Shown: positions 55,481-64,000 of the stretch, in pieces
Layout: each line of letters starts with the position of its first letter
How positions within the stretch are numbered: position 1 is the first letter of the stretch
Source of the DNA: Aureobasidium sp. EXF-3400
Lineage: Eukaryota > Ascomycota > Dothideomycetes > Dothideales > Saccotheciaceae
NCBI GenBank assembly: GCA_024195585.1
Contig: SWBL01000212.1
Coordinates: forward strand, 24,470 to 88,469
Direction: 5' to 3'
Length of the DNA stretch: 64,000 bases
The notes under the pieces: model-generated
Told to the model about the DNA's origin: nothing
Databases searched by the model: none
What the model saw: only the letters and a program-made list of their open reading frames with translations
Position numbers and translations under genes: made by a program

Positions 55481-57606
55481 TGCATGACGCGATTCTTGCA
55501 ATACTTGACGACAAAGCCATACCACCTCCTCGACAAGAACGACAACTCATCTCTGCGACGTACCCTCTCGGCACACTACTTGTGACACCTGATCGACCGC
55601 TCCTGTTTCCTCAAACGCCTGGCCTGGACCATCGAGTATACGAGTCACCGTCGAGTAATCTACTCGAGCACCTGACCGCAACGCTTGAAACTTCCCAGAT
55701 CAGATATGCCTTCCTGACCATCTCCCCCGCATCTACGGCACCTTGTTTGAAGACCGTTTCTCTCTTTCGGAAAGCAACGTTTCGACTCTAGATGCGGAGA
55801 AAGGGTCAGCCAAGAAGAAGCTACGTTCCGCACTTCCTTGGTGCTGATGCCTCGGGGCCGACCGCCCTACACCACGGCTCATGGGGATGGCTGAGCACGT
55901 CCGCCGCGCGCCTAGACAAGGCTCAAGGACACAGACTGGGCAATATACGGGTTGGCGCAAAGGGGGAAAATGAGGGGAAACGGTTGTAACTTACGGCGGT
56001 AGGGCGCGCGCCACTTTGTGGGGGGTGATCAGGTACGTACAAAACATCTACCAATAGCCGTAGTCCGGGGCTACCGAACAATACCACTCCTCGGGGTTTC
56101 CTTGCCAATACATTACCAAATAGTTTTCTGTGACTTTTCATAGAGCATAAACGAGCCAAGTCAGAAATGAGAGAACGAATGAGAAAGAGACAAGTGTTGC
56201 ATTTGTGAGGAGACAGATCAACGATTGACTTGCTGTGCTACGTTGATGAAAGACAATTTGTGTGGCCTGACCTAGCACGAATCGAACGAAGCGCTTAGGA
56301 GGGCGACGAGAACGATCGAGGCAAGAAACCTCATTTCTCTCCATGTTCACGTGTACTACGGTCTCTTAGGGGGCCGAAATTGGGCTTCTCTGGCAACAGC
56401 GGTGTGTACATGGCTGGTTCAGCGAAGAAGGTCACACGCATAGAAAAGTACGGTGTAAGGGAGAGCCGCAAACAGGAAAAGTGTTTGGATTGATCGAAAG
56501 CTTCCAACGTTGACAACGTGACATTTTTAGCACAGCCGTACGGAAAGCATCCGCCTCCGTGGTATGCGTGACTCACTGCGCCCAGATGTCGTCAGCCATT
56601 GGGAGGCAATTGATGTCGACAGCACACAGGGAGAGGTCTAGGGTTGCCACGTCCATAGAGTATTGCGGAATATCACGCAAGCAGCATAGAGATGTATCAT
56701 GAATTGCGAGATTGGCATCATGAATGACTGAAACTGTTCTCATCCTGTTCACCTCTCTCATGTTTGGGTTTCTGAACCTATGGTTCGTGCTGTCAAAAGA
56801 GGAGGCAGGTTTTCATTTGCTAATACCCGCGGACGCCTTACTGAAACTTACTTAGCCGATGAGCATTTCATGGGGTAATAGCGTCGATTCTGAAGAAACA
56901 TGGGGGTAATGGTATGCTCAGGTACCGGCCTTGGCTGAAATTGTCAGTGGAGCTCTTCGCTGCTTTGAGTTAAGGAGTTTGAAGAGGGGTTGTGGAACTT
57001 GTGGTTGCAAGCAGAGATGAAGAGATGAAAAGGTCTTTGCAGAACTTGCAAAAAGTGAGAAAACGAGGCTGTAAATTGCAGTGATGACAGTTGATCGGGC
57101 ACCTCCGAAGAAGAAACTAGAATGAAAGTGGTGTTTGCCAGAGGCAGCTGATGTGAGCAGCGAGCGTTCTCGAAAAACTTTTTTTTCGCCTTGGCTTGGT
57201 CCTGGAGCTGATGAAGCCGTTAGCCGAATGAGATGGCGTCGTACATACACGCGCGGGCCGGGCGCACCTGATCATTGTCCGTTTGGCACTTTGCAGTTAG
57301 AGGATTAGTGAGGAGAAATCATTTGCAAATTTTCTGCGCACGCGTAAGGTGGTGCAATTCTTGGTCCGGAATGGCGTTTCGATCGTGATGTGTCAACATT
57401 CGATCCTGTTGCTGCTTGTTCATATATAGACCTGCTGCTTGCCCCTCCATAGCTGTTTGTTCATATCACATTTTCAACCACACTTCTATCACATACATCT
57501 ACTACCTGGAGTCATCAGACATCCTAAGGATTCATAACAAAGTCTACTCAACACCAACAACAACAATCACATCTACACCAACAACAACAATCACATCTAC
57601 ACCAAC
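55481..57606. other. 2.1 kb intergenic region
   Basis: A frame beginning at 55480, overlapping the ARP1 stop by one base, runs about 100 codons without recognisable domain. The remainder shows only short frames. The last 60 bases are the CAA-rich leader repeat of the next gene. No tRNA was recognised. Confidence 0.45.
57551..57598 (+). repeat. 24-nt tandem repeat in the leader of the GRGGxGN gene
   Basis: Two perfect copies of a CAA-rich 24-base unit (57551-57574, 57575-57598), followed by ACACCAAC directly before the ATG. It probably lies in the 5' UTR; unstructured CAA-rich leaders favour translation. Confidence 0.85.
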
Positions 57607-58113
57607 ATGGTCTCATTGAGCTACCTCATCAACGAGCCTCACCCCTCAGCTCCTAGAGGCAGAAGCACTGCATACCTTGGCTCTGGACGAGGAGGTGCTG
57701 GAAACTTCAAGCGCTACAAGGTTGAGGAACTCACTGTCGGCAACGACGCTACTGGTCCTGCATCCCGTGGCGCCATTTCTCCTCCTCCACCAAACCAGAA
57801 GTACACTGCTGGCAGAGGAGGCATGGGAAACACCTTCACCCGCCAGGAAAGCCAAAGGGCCATCTTCTCTTTCGACGAAGAGCTTGTCCGCGACCAGAAG
57901 CTTATGGATGCTCGTGCTAAGGCTCCCGTCTACCACACTGGCAGAGGAGGCTCAGGCAACTTTGTCGATGAGATGAAGCCTTCCGCCAGCCGCCAGAACA
58001 GTGCCGCTTCCGTCTCATCAAACGGATCATCTGTGTCCGACAAGGCTCGCCGCATTGGCGGTGCCTTTAGAAGTTTGAGCAGAACCTTCAGCAGAGACTC
58101 TACCCGCGAGTAG
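57607..58113 (+). CDS. DUF3602 GRGGxGN-repeat protein
   Basis: A 168-residue intronless protein with three copies of the fungal DUF3602 repeat, at GSGRGGAGNFKRY, TAGRGGMGNTFTR and HTGRGGSGNFVDE, separated by about 40 residues. The tail is Ser/Arg-rich (SVSDKARRIGGAFRSLSRTF) and could form an amphipathic basic helix. DUF3602 proteins are restricted to fungi, tend to be small and disordered, and no molecular role is established; some are stress- or conidiation-associated. The ATG follows an unusual CAA-rich repeated leader. Only one start makes sense because upstream codons in frame are leader repeat. Cytosolic location is assumed, as no signal peptide or membrane segment is present. Confidence 0.88.
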   Translation: MVSLSYLINEPHPSAPRGRSTAYLGSGRGGAGNFKRYKVEELTVGNDATGPASRGAISPPPPNQKYTAGRGGMGNTFTRQESQRAIFSFDEELVRDQKLMDARAKAPVYHTGRGGSGNFVDEMKPSASRQNSAASVSSNGSSVSDKARRIGGAFRSLSRTFSRDSTRE

Positions 58114-58934
58114 ATCGTTTCTTCTCTGATCATGCCACGCCTCTTCACGACATCTTAACGACCAACCAAAAAAAGTTTTTGCTTTCTATCATTTCGATAT
58201 CATCATCAGCGTTTCAAACAACCAGCGAGGAGTTCTATCATCAGGAATGTCCTCGTGCAGAGGGCTTTCCAAACCATTTGAGCATTCTTGTCTCATCTTC
58301 AACACAACCAAACGGGATCTTTTTGGGAGTCTTTTTGAATCATCTTCATTTTTCGATACCCAAATCTGCATTTTCGGGATTGGCTACCTTTTGAGCCATT
58401 CTCTGCAGAAGCATCCCTTGCGAGGGCTTACCATATCCACTCTTCCATTCTTGTTTCAATTTTTTTTTATCTAGCAATTCTCTATAATGTACTACAACCA
58501 CCACACTTTTCTCACAATATTCTTTCAGCATTGCCACTCTCTTGCCTCTGTGATACTTCGCATTGTGATGACTATGGTCTCTGTGCCGCAGAACATATCA
58601 GATGACTCACTGCTTGTGTGTATGTGTGTGCCTCACCCTTGCCAATATGTCCAAAACCTGGCATCATCGATGTCGAAAATGACGTGTGCCATTTTGTGTG
58701 CAACGAAGTGCCCAGACAACCAACCAACCATTTCCCGAGTTCCGGTCCACATGTTTAATTTCGGATCCCACTCCTGTCAAAGTTTTTCACCTTTGATTTG
58801 TGAAAAAGCGGGCCGGAGTTTGGTGATGATCTTTGGGTTCGATGTGCGATGTGCGATGTTCGCAGGTCGTGATCGGTGCGCTGGTGACCCGCCGTGCTTT
58901 CCCAGACAACGTTCTGTCGGGCTTCTAGAAGGAC

Positions 58935-58986
58935 TTGGCATGACTTGACTCGGGTGTTTTGGAAGCCTGAGTCAAGTCCATGCCAA
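58935..58986. repeat. inverted repeat (17-nt arms, one-base bulge)
   Basis: Left arm 58935-58951 and right arm 58969-58986 are reverse complements over 17 bases with one extra C in the right arm, around a 17-base loop. Either strand could form a strong hairpin. It lies about 140 bp before the AlkB start. Confidence 0.9.
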
Positions 58987-58989
58987 ACG

Positions 58990-59056
58990 TTTGCGACTTT
59001 TTGCTCACGCGAGTTGTTTGGCAGCAACATCCACAAAAAATCCACAAAGTCGCAAA
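58990..59056. repeat. second inverted repeat (TTTGCGACTTT ... AAAGTCGCAAA)
   Basis: 11-base perfect arms at 58990-59000 and 59046-59056 with a 45-base loop that includes a duplicated ATCCACAAA motif. It directly follows the stronger hairpin. Confidence 0.8.
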
Positions 59057-59123
59057 AGCATGCTCAGGGGTAGACACATAGCCATCATACAACGTACGGC
59101 CATTTCTCGATTTAGTGTTCAAC

Positions 59124-60401
59124 ATGGACTTTTCAGACGACAAGGTAAGGGCGAAAGTCCACAGGTGATGAACGTGGCCGTAAAGGTGGCAATCAGCCAA
59201 CATAACCATGCCTGAGTATCAGAAATAACTGACGTTGGAAATATAAAGGATCACCATCATGATACTCATGCCATACCTCCACAATTCATCCAAGAACAAT
59301 ATTGGCATTACAACAAAGTCAAAATCTCGGAACTGGAAAATGATACGAGTGTGGTGAATTGGGATAAAGGATTGAGTGAGGAACAAGCCAAAGTGATCAG
59401 ACCGGTCAGCACGATTTCGAAAACTGCGATTGAGAAGGCTTGCATTGCCTTTCGAAATGCTGCCTTGGGTACGGAAGGTGATGAATCTCCGCTCGAGACT
59501 GAGATTGAGGATGTGACTGTTTATGAGCACACAGACTTTCCAGGTAAGTTTGTTATATATTGTTGGATGCGATGAACAGTCGAGTTGATTTTTCGAACCA
59601 GGCTTGCAAATAGCACCAGGGATCCTGCCCCCTGAAACACAATCGCAGTGGATATCGCAAATTATGCACAAATATATGGCCGACCCGAAACACAAAATCA
59701 ACCTACAAACAGATTTCGACATCGAATACCCAACACCAGAAAGTGGCAAGTCAGAAGAAACTCCATCATTATTCTCCTACGACCCTCAATCAATACACGC
59801 AACACCAAAGAACCCAGAGTCTCAGAAAACACTCAACATGGCACAGATGCTATCAAGAAAACTCCGCTGGTTGACACTAGGCGAACAATACCATTGGCCT
59901 ACCCGCAGCTACCCCAAAAACGGACCTACAACTTTCCCCTCGGATCTAAGCACTCTGGTCAGCGGCCTCTTCCCACACATCCGCCCAGAATCTGGAGTTT
60001 GCTTGTTGTACGGACAAAAAGACTACATGCCAGTGCACCGCGACGTCAGCGAGTTGTGCGAAAGAGGCCTCGCTTCCTTCTCTTTTGGCTGCGATGGCAT
60101 CTTTGTAATTGCAAGAGGTGAGGCCGAGTTGGCAGAAGGCGAAGACCCGAAAAAGAGAACTGTAGCCATCAGGGTCAGAAGTGGCGATTGTGTGCACATG
60201 GATGGTGAAATTAGATGGGCGTGGCATGCCATGCCTCGCACGATACCGAATTCATGTCCGCAGTGGTTGGCCGAGTGGCCTGCGGTCAAGGGTGACGCGG
60301 CGAAGAGGGTTACTGAGAAAGAGCGCAAGGCTTATCAGAGGTGGAAGGGGTTCATGGGTACAAAGAGGCTTAATGTCAGCGTCAGGCAGGTCTGGGATTG
60401 A
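59124..60401 (+). CDS. AlkB-family 2OG-Fe(II) dioxygenase (ALKBH1-like)
   Basis: A 371-residue oxygenase from three exons (59124-59144, 59249-59543, 59602-60401), the first only seven codons. After an N-terminal part with DHHHDTHAIPPQF comes PGILPPETQSQWI. The core then has LRWLTLGEQYHWPTRSY, the iron-binding HxD in MPVHRDVSELCERG, FSFGCDGIFVIA, GDCVHMDGEIRWAWHAMPR (second His) and the 2-oxoglutarate-binding Arg region RTIPNSCP. The wide gap and TLGEQYHWPTRSY strand match the fungal ALKBH1-type group that demethylates nucleic acids. Substrate in fungi is unsettled, possibly tRNA or mitochondrial RNA. The acceptor of intron 1 (TATAAAG) is weak but keeps DHHHD in frame; a shorter start within exon 2 is the alternative. 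Confidence 0.85.
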
Positions 60402-60973
60402 CGAAGAAGCAAAAGTTGATGTTGGGACGGCACGAATGTTCTGCATAGCCACTTGTCGTTCTGTACCGTGGGTCGTGACTTCCCTGAGGATGTTCCTTTC
60501 TCTACTTCGAGCGATAGAAAGATTCAGCTTTGCATCACGACATTGCAACTTTCTCCTTGTACGGACGAAGTCTGCTGTTCGATTTATTCACACTAGATTA
60601 AATCTCGTGGAAACTTTGACTCGAGACGAGGATTGGAGATGGTCCGCTGCGGCATCGAAGCGAGGCTGAAGATGCAGTCGCTGTGCCACAAACGGGCATG
60701 CATAAGTATATACGGTATTCCGCCCGAAATAACTCACAACCTCAGGCCTTCCGCCTTATTTTCTTTTTCTTCCTCCCCGCAACCAGGTACAGTCTCAGCA
60801 ACTCACGGGAGGAATTTGGCTAGCTCCAGATCCTTTGTACAGCATGAAGAAATTGTCGAAGACGCATCCCGGCTGACTGCATTGTCGTAGCCATGTCGGC
60901 TTTGGAGATATAAGATCCAGGCCATCGCTCACACGTGTCCATTAACTACTCGCCTTGTGATTATAGGCACGCA
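60402..60973. other. intergenic spacer
   Basis: 570 bp between the AlkB gene and the cysteine-rich protein gene. No feature recognised. Confidence 0.45.
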
Positions 60974-61976
60974 ATGTTCATGCCTTGGTGCCTTCGATCT
61001 CTCTTCATTGTTGCACAGCTTTCCCTGCTCGGATCTGCTCAAACATGTTACTGGCCTGACAAATCGGTTGGCGAGACCTTGATTTCCTGCAATAGTGCGG
61101 CGACCAATAGTCACTGTTGTGGTGTCAATAGTCTATGTCTAGACAATGGGTACGTGTGTGGATAATCTTGCGATACGTCACAATCACTAACGATGTAGAT
61201 ATTGCTTTAACCAAGGCAATGAGTACGGCAACAGGATATCTCGCGGCGGATGTACAGATAGAACGTGGGATAGCGACGCTTGCCCAAATTATTGCCAGAC
61301 GAGTGAGTGCAGGATCGACCGTTTTTCTGGTCGGGATTCGCTAACATAGGCTGCAGTTATACCAGATGGTGGTATTTCAATCTCCATTGTCTCCGAGACT
61401 GGCAATGGGCTCTTTTGCTGTGGTATGGGTTGGAACGCTACATCTGGACTCTGCCTTTCTGAATCAGAAAGTGGTAGTTTCTCTCCCTTTACCGTTGGAA
61501 TTGGTGTTGCCATATTGGACAGAAAGACCGGGGCTACGACTCTGAATGCCACGACACCAGGAAGTATCGCTAGCAACACAAGCACAGCGACGGCCCGGCC
61601 TGATCATAACGATCATGCAACCAATAACATCCCGATGGCCATTGGTATTGGAGTAGCCGTCTCAGCCGGCGTGCTACTCATCAGCGCAGCAATACTCTTT
61701 CTCTGGCGACACAGGAAGCGTCGAGCACATCAAACATTTCAGCAGTTCGATCTCAAGAATAGCACTCCATCGACCTCCTGCGGTCCACCGAGCCCTTACA
61801 ATCCACCAAGCCCTTACAATCCGCCGACTCCTCTTGATCGGCCAATTTCACAGGAGCACACAGTACATATAGAGCTTGAGCACTCACCCCGCCATCCTCA
61901 AGGCTTAGGAATACAAGAATTAGATGGAAACCACTGGCACCATGGACATAATGTATCGCAATATAAAAGAGTGTAA
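60974..61976 (+). CDS. single-pass, cysteine-rich surface protein (wall-sensor-like layout)
   Basis: A 299-residue protein from three exons (60974-61149, 61199-61302, 61357-61976). A signal peptide (WCLRSLFIVAQLSLLGSAQT) precedes a Cys-rich ectodomain: CYWPDKSVGET, SHCCGVNSLCLDNGYCF, GGCTDRTWDSDACPNYC and GLFCCGMGWNATSGLC. The CYxPD...CC...C..NG(Y/L)C pattern is frequent in filamentous-ascomycete surface proteins. A Thr/Ser-rich stalk follows (TTLNATTPGSIASNTSTATA). One transmembrane helix (AIGIGVAVSAGVLLISAAILFLW) ends with a basic stop-transfer RHRKRR, and a cytosolic tail has PPSPYNPPSPYNPPTP repeats and His-rich ends. The architecture suggests a sensor or wall-binding protein; ligand unknown. 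Both introns fall between conserved cysteines, as expected of this group. Confidence 0.75.
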
Positions 61977-62118
61977 TTGGTCGGTGTTGTTTATATAGTA
62001 AGCAGAGCATGTTGAGATGCGTTAACCGTTATCCATCCGTCATGGTTGAAGAGTTGAGCGGATGGGAAATCAAACTAGGAAATCAGTAATGTCAAATTCA
62101 ACGAGAAATGCATCACCC

Positions 62119-63687
62119 CTAATAGTCATCGCCACGAGAGATGACCTCTTTGCAGTTGGGTCTGAGCAGAACAGTCTATATGTACGTTAGCAAATCACCC
62201 AACACCGACTAGACGAGTGTACTTACGTGCTCGAACTGAGCGACATAAGACCCAGGTACATCGACTAAAGGCGCGTAGTCCTCAACAACACCACTAGCGA
62301 TGAGTGATTTCATACCGAGATGGTAGTTCTTCACACCCAAACGCTCAAGATAACGTCGGGAAAAGACCAGAGTTCCAAAATTATCATCAATGGTCTTGAG
62401 CAACGACTTTGCAGATGCGTATTGCAGACCTGTAGGACGAACGCCCTCGTTGCGACCATAGCCATAGATACCAATGTCATCTTCGAGCCAGCCATTGCCG
62501 GTGGTGCCAAAAGTCTCGATGGCAAAGATATCGCCTTCCTCCATGCGTTGGTTTGTCTCAGTCTTGACGAAAGGGACCTGCTTGTCACCGTGGATTTTGT
62601 AGCGTAAGATGTTGTGGCCAGTGATGTTCTGAACTGCTTTGACGGGGATGGTCTTGCCACCGAGTTCAACCTCGTAGCTCTCCATCACCTCTTGGATGTC
62701 CTCGCTGATCTGGTCAATTCTAGCATCGATACCGGCTTCCTATGAACAGTGAGCTTGCGTACAGACTTCTGTGGTAGAGTCAACATACCTTGAGCCCGGT
62801 ATTAGTGGCTGCTTTGACGGCAGCAAGCAAGTTGTTATAGACAGGATTGGCAGCCACAGTAAACGCACTATCCACAATCCTGCCATTGACATGAACTCCG
62901 AAGTCCACTTTCAGGACATCGTCATACTGGAGCACGACCTCCTTGCCTCCACGATTGGGAGTCCAGTGTGCGCCGATATTGTTCAAACACAATCCGGTCG
63001 GGAATCCCATACCAGCTTTGAGTGCATCTCCGGTCTCGAGACCTTGGTGGCCTGTCAATGCCCGGACACCTTCTTCGATCTCGTCGGCGAGCTTGCTCAT
63101 CGTGATACCGGGCTTTGCAATCGTCTGCACGTACTGGCGAACTTGACGGTGTATTTCGGCAGCCTTGCGATAGTCATTAAGAAACTCATCATCCATGTTT
63201 TTGATAGCATCTTGATGACGAAGTTCTGCAGAGGTGGTCCGCTGGAGGTTTTCGTCGCGGACGGCATATTCGACAATCTCACCCTCGGGGTACTTGTTGC
63301 CCTGGAAGAGGTTGGCAAGTGCGACCCTGGGTGGTGCCGTCTGTTTCTTCTTTTTCTTCTTGTTATTCTTTCTCTTCTTCTTGGCCTTGCCTTCTCGAGT
63401 CAGAATCAGATCAGTCACTTCAAGTAGGCTTGTCTTACTGTTTTCAGCCTTCAGGGTACATTCAACATCATCACCATTTTTGCCGTCATCATCGTCTTCA
63501 TCCTGCCCTTCGAGCACACCAGAAACAAGTCCAGCGGCTGCTGCTGGCTTGGGAGGATTGATGTCGGCAATTGCACCTCCGGTCGACGATCCTGATCACG
63601 ACATTAGAGGAAACCATAGTTGGTCATGTTTGGTATCCACATACCATCGGGACCTTGCTGGTGCTCATCTGGCGTCTTGGAACCCAT
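62119..63687 (-). CDS. methionine aminopeptidase 2
   Basis: A 471-residue cytosolic enzyme removing initiator methionine. Exons run from 63687: 63687-63645, 63591-62789, 62739-62227 and 62175-62119. The N-terminal third carries Asp-rich ([12 protein letters not shown]) and Lys-rich ([14 protein letters not shown]) blocks typical of MetAP2 ribosome association. Metal ligands are in [18 protein letters not shown] (two Asp), [13 protein letters not shown] (His), [12 protein letters not shown] (Glu) and YVAQFEHTVLL (Glu, across the last intron). The pita-bread core begins [15 protein letters not shown]. The end VISRGDDY is the usual MetAP2 C terminus. The N terminus before the Lys block differs from yeast Map2, as in many filamentous fungi, where several MetAP2 paralogues can coexist. 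Confidence 0.95.
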
Positions 63688-63911
63688 GATTCACGTTTAC
63701 TCATACGCATAAAGGAATCGCAAGTCGTCGTTGTTGATGAAGGTGAGGTTACACGAGAGCATGGTGATCGGATGATGCATGTCGCGTTGGCGCCTGATGA
63801 CTAAGGTCTTGGTAAAATCCTTCGACGAACAGCAAAAACGATGCAGCAAGGCCCGTCGTTCAAGGAGATCATATAGCAAAAGTATATCTCGTGGTTCGGT
63901 CACAAAAATGC
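63688..63911. other. spacer between MetAP2 start and 5S rRNA
   Basis: About 220 bp of divergent/tandem space on the minus-strand side. Nothing else seen. Confidence 0.4.
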
Positions 63912-64000
63912 AAAACATACAGCAGCAGGGATTCCCACGTGGTCACCCACCGTAGTACTAATCTGCCGTTCAACTGCTTATGTATGGCAGAGCGGACGGG
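63912..64000 (-). rRNA. 5S ribosomal RNA gene, 5' part cut by the window edge
   Basis: On the minus strand the sequence starts CCCGTCCGCTCTGCCATA and runs through GCAGATTAGTAC, GGTGGGTGACCAC and GAATCCCTGCTG to GTATGTTTT, the 3' end followed by a T-run pol III stop. These are the internal control region and 3' stem of fungal 5S rRNA, close to the Neurospora form. About the first 30 bases of the gene lie beyond the window. A single gene outside the rDNA repeat fits the dispersed 5S arrangement of Pezizomycotina. Whether this copy is functional cannot be told without its 5' end. Confidence 0.9.

Larger units (their letters stand above)
58114..59123. other. 1 kb intergenic region with inverted repeats
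   Basis: Pyrimidine-rich 3' flank of the DUF3602 gene, then a small GATGTGCGATGTGCGATGTT direct repeat near 58840-58860 and two inverted repeats close to the AlkB gene, listed separately. No coding gene supported. Confidence 0.5.

Noticed and set aside
55480..55791. Frame whose ATG overlaps the ARP1 stop (TGATG)
   Set aside because: Looks like a bacterial-style overlap, which has no known role here; about 104 codons, no domain, no conserved feature.
56190..56350. Possible tRNA around the CGAATCGAAC stretch
   Set aside because: No paired acceptor, anticodon and T-arm could be assembled on either strand.

Overview
The window is nuclear DNA of a filamentous ascomycete (Pezizomycotina). It holds about 32 intron-containing, closely packed protein genes. 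Introns are short (about 45-110 nt) with GTRNGT donors, CTNAC-type branch points and YAG acceptors, and intergenic regions are mostly 0.3-2 kb. Fungus-specific families (PTH11-like rhodopsin-domain protein, DUF3602 GRGGxGN protein, DUF3455 protein, Nce102/MARVEL protein) and a single dispersed 5S rRNA gene point the same way. A dothideomycete, perhaps Aureobasidium-like, is my guess from style only; nothing here proves the genus. Exon-intron structures were worked out by hand from reading frames and splice signals; spliced lengths were checked to be whole numbers of codons.

Layout. 0-5 kb: 3' end of ALG13, a secreted SGNH/GDSL esterase with an in-frame TAG problem, and an AIM24-family gene on the minus strand. 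5-15 kb: a protein with a Zn2Cys6-like basic motif, a small Mim2-like mitochondrial outer-membrane protein, a Nop13-like two-RRM nucleolar protein, an MFS transporter and a secreted GH1 beta-glucosidase. 15-25 kb: an empty 2 kb, a 1757-residue disordered protein and a rhodopsin-domain membrane protein. 25-34 kb: a five-zinc-knuckle protein, an asparaginase with ankyrin tail, a DUF3455 secreted protein, a 57-residue zinc-ribbon protein and a 241-residue protein. 34-46 kb: tryptophanyl-tRNA synthetase, TRK potassium transporter, PRELI/Ups protein, ISWI remodeller, a degenerate copy of part of the rhodopsin-domain gene, and an AIF/FSP1-like oxidoreductase. 46-64 kb: a hydrophilin-like small protein, 5-hydroxyisourate hydrolase, an orphan two-exon gene, a secreted alpha-amylase, Nce102, a mini SCA7-domain protein divergent from Arp1 (dynactin), a DUF3602 protein, an AlkB dioxygenase, a single-pass cysteine-rich wall or sensor-like protein, MetAP2 and a truncated 5S rRNA gene.

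Most genes are unrelated housekeeping or secreted-enzyme genes; there is no biosynthetic cluster. The most unusual signal is that the zinc-knuckle protein (25.3-27.3 kb) and the 241-residue protein (32.8-33.6 kb) share what looks like one uncharacterised domain of about 125 residues. Its marks are a CX4C pair and an EHAxFL...SCxHxD/F block with matched spacing, and a tiny CX2C/CX2C protein sits between the two genes. This is the best candidate for something undescribed. The second is a decayed, intron-retaining duplicate of the rhodopsin-domain gene 19 kb away.
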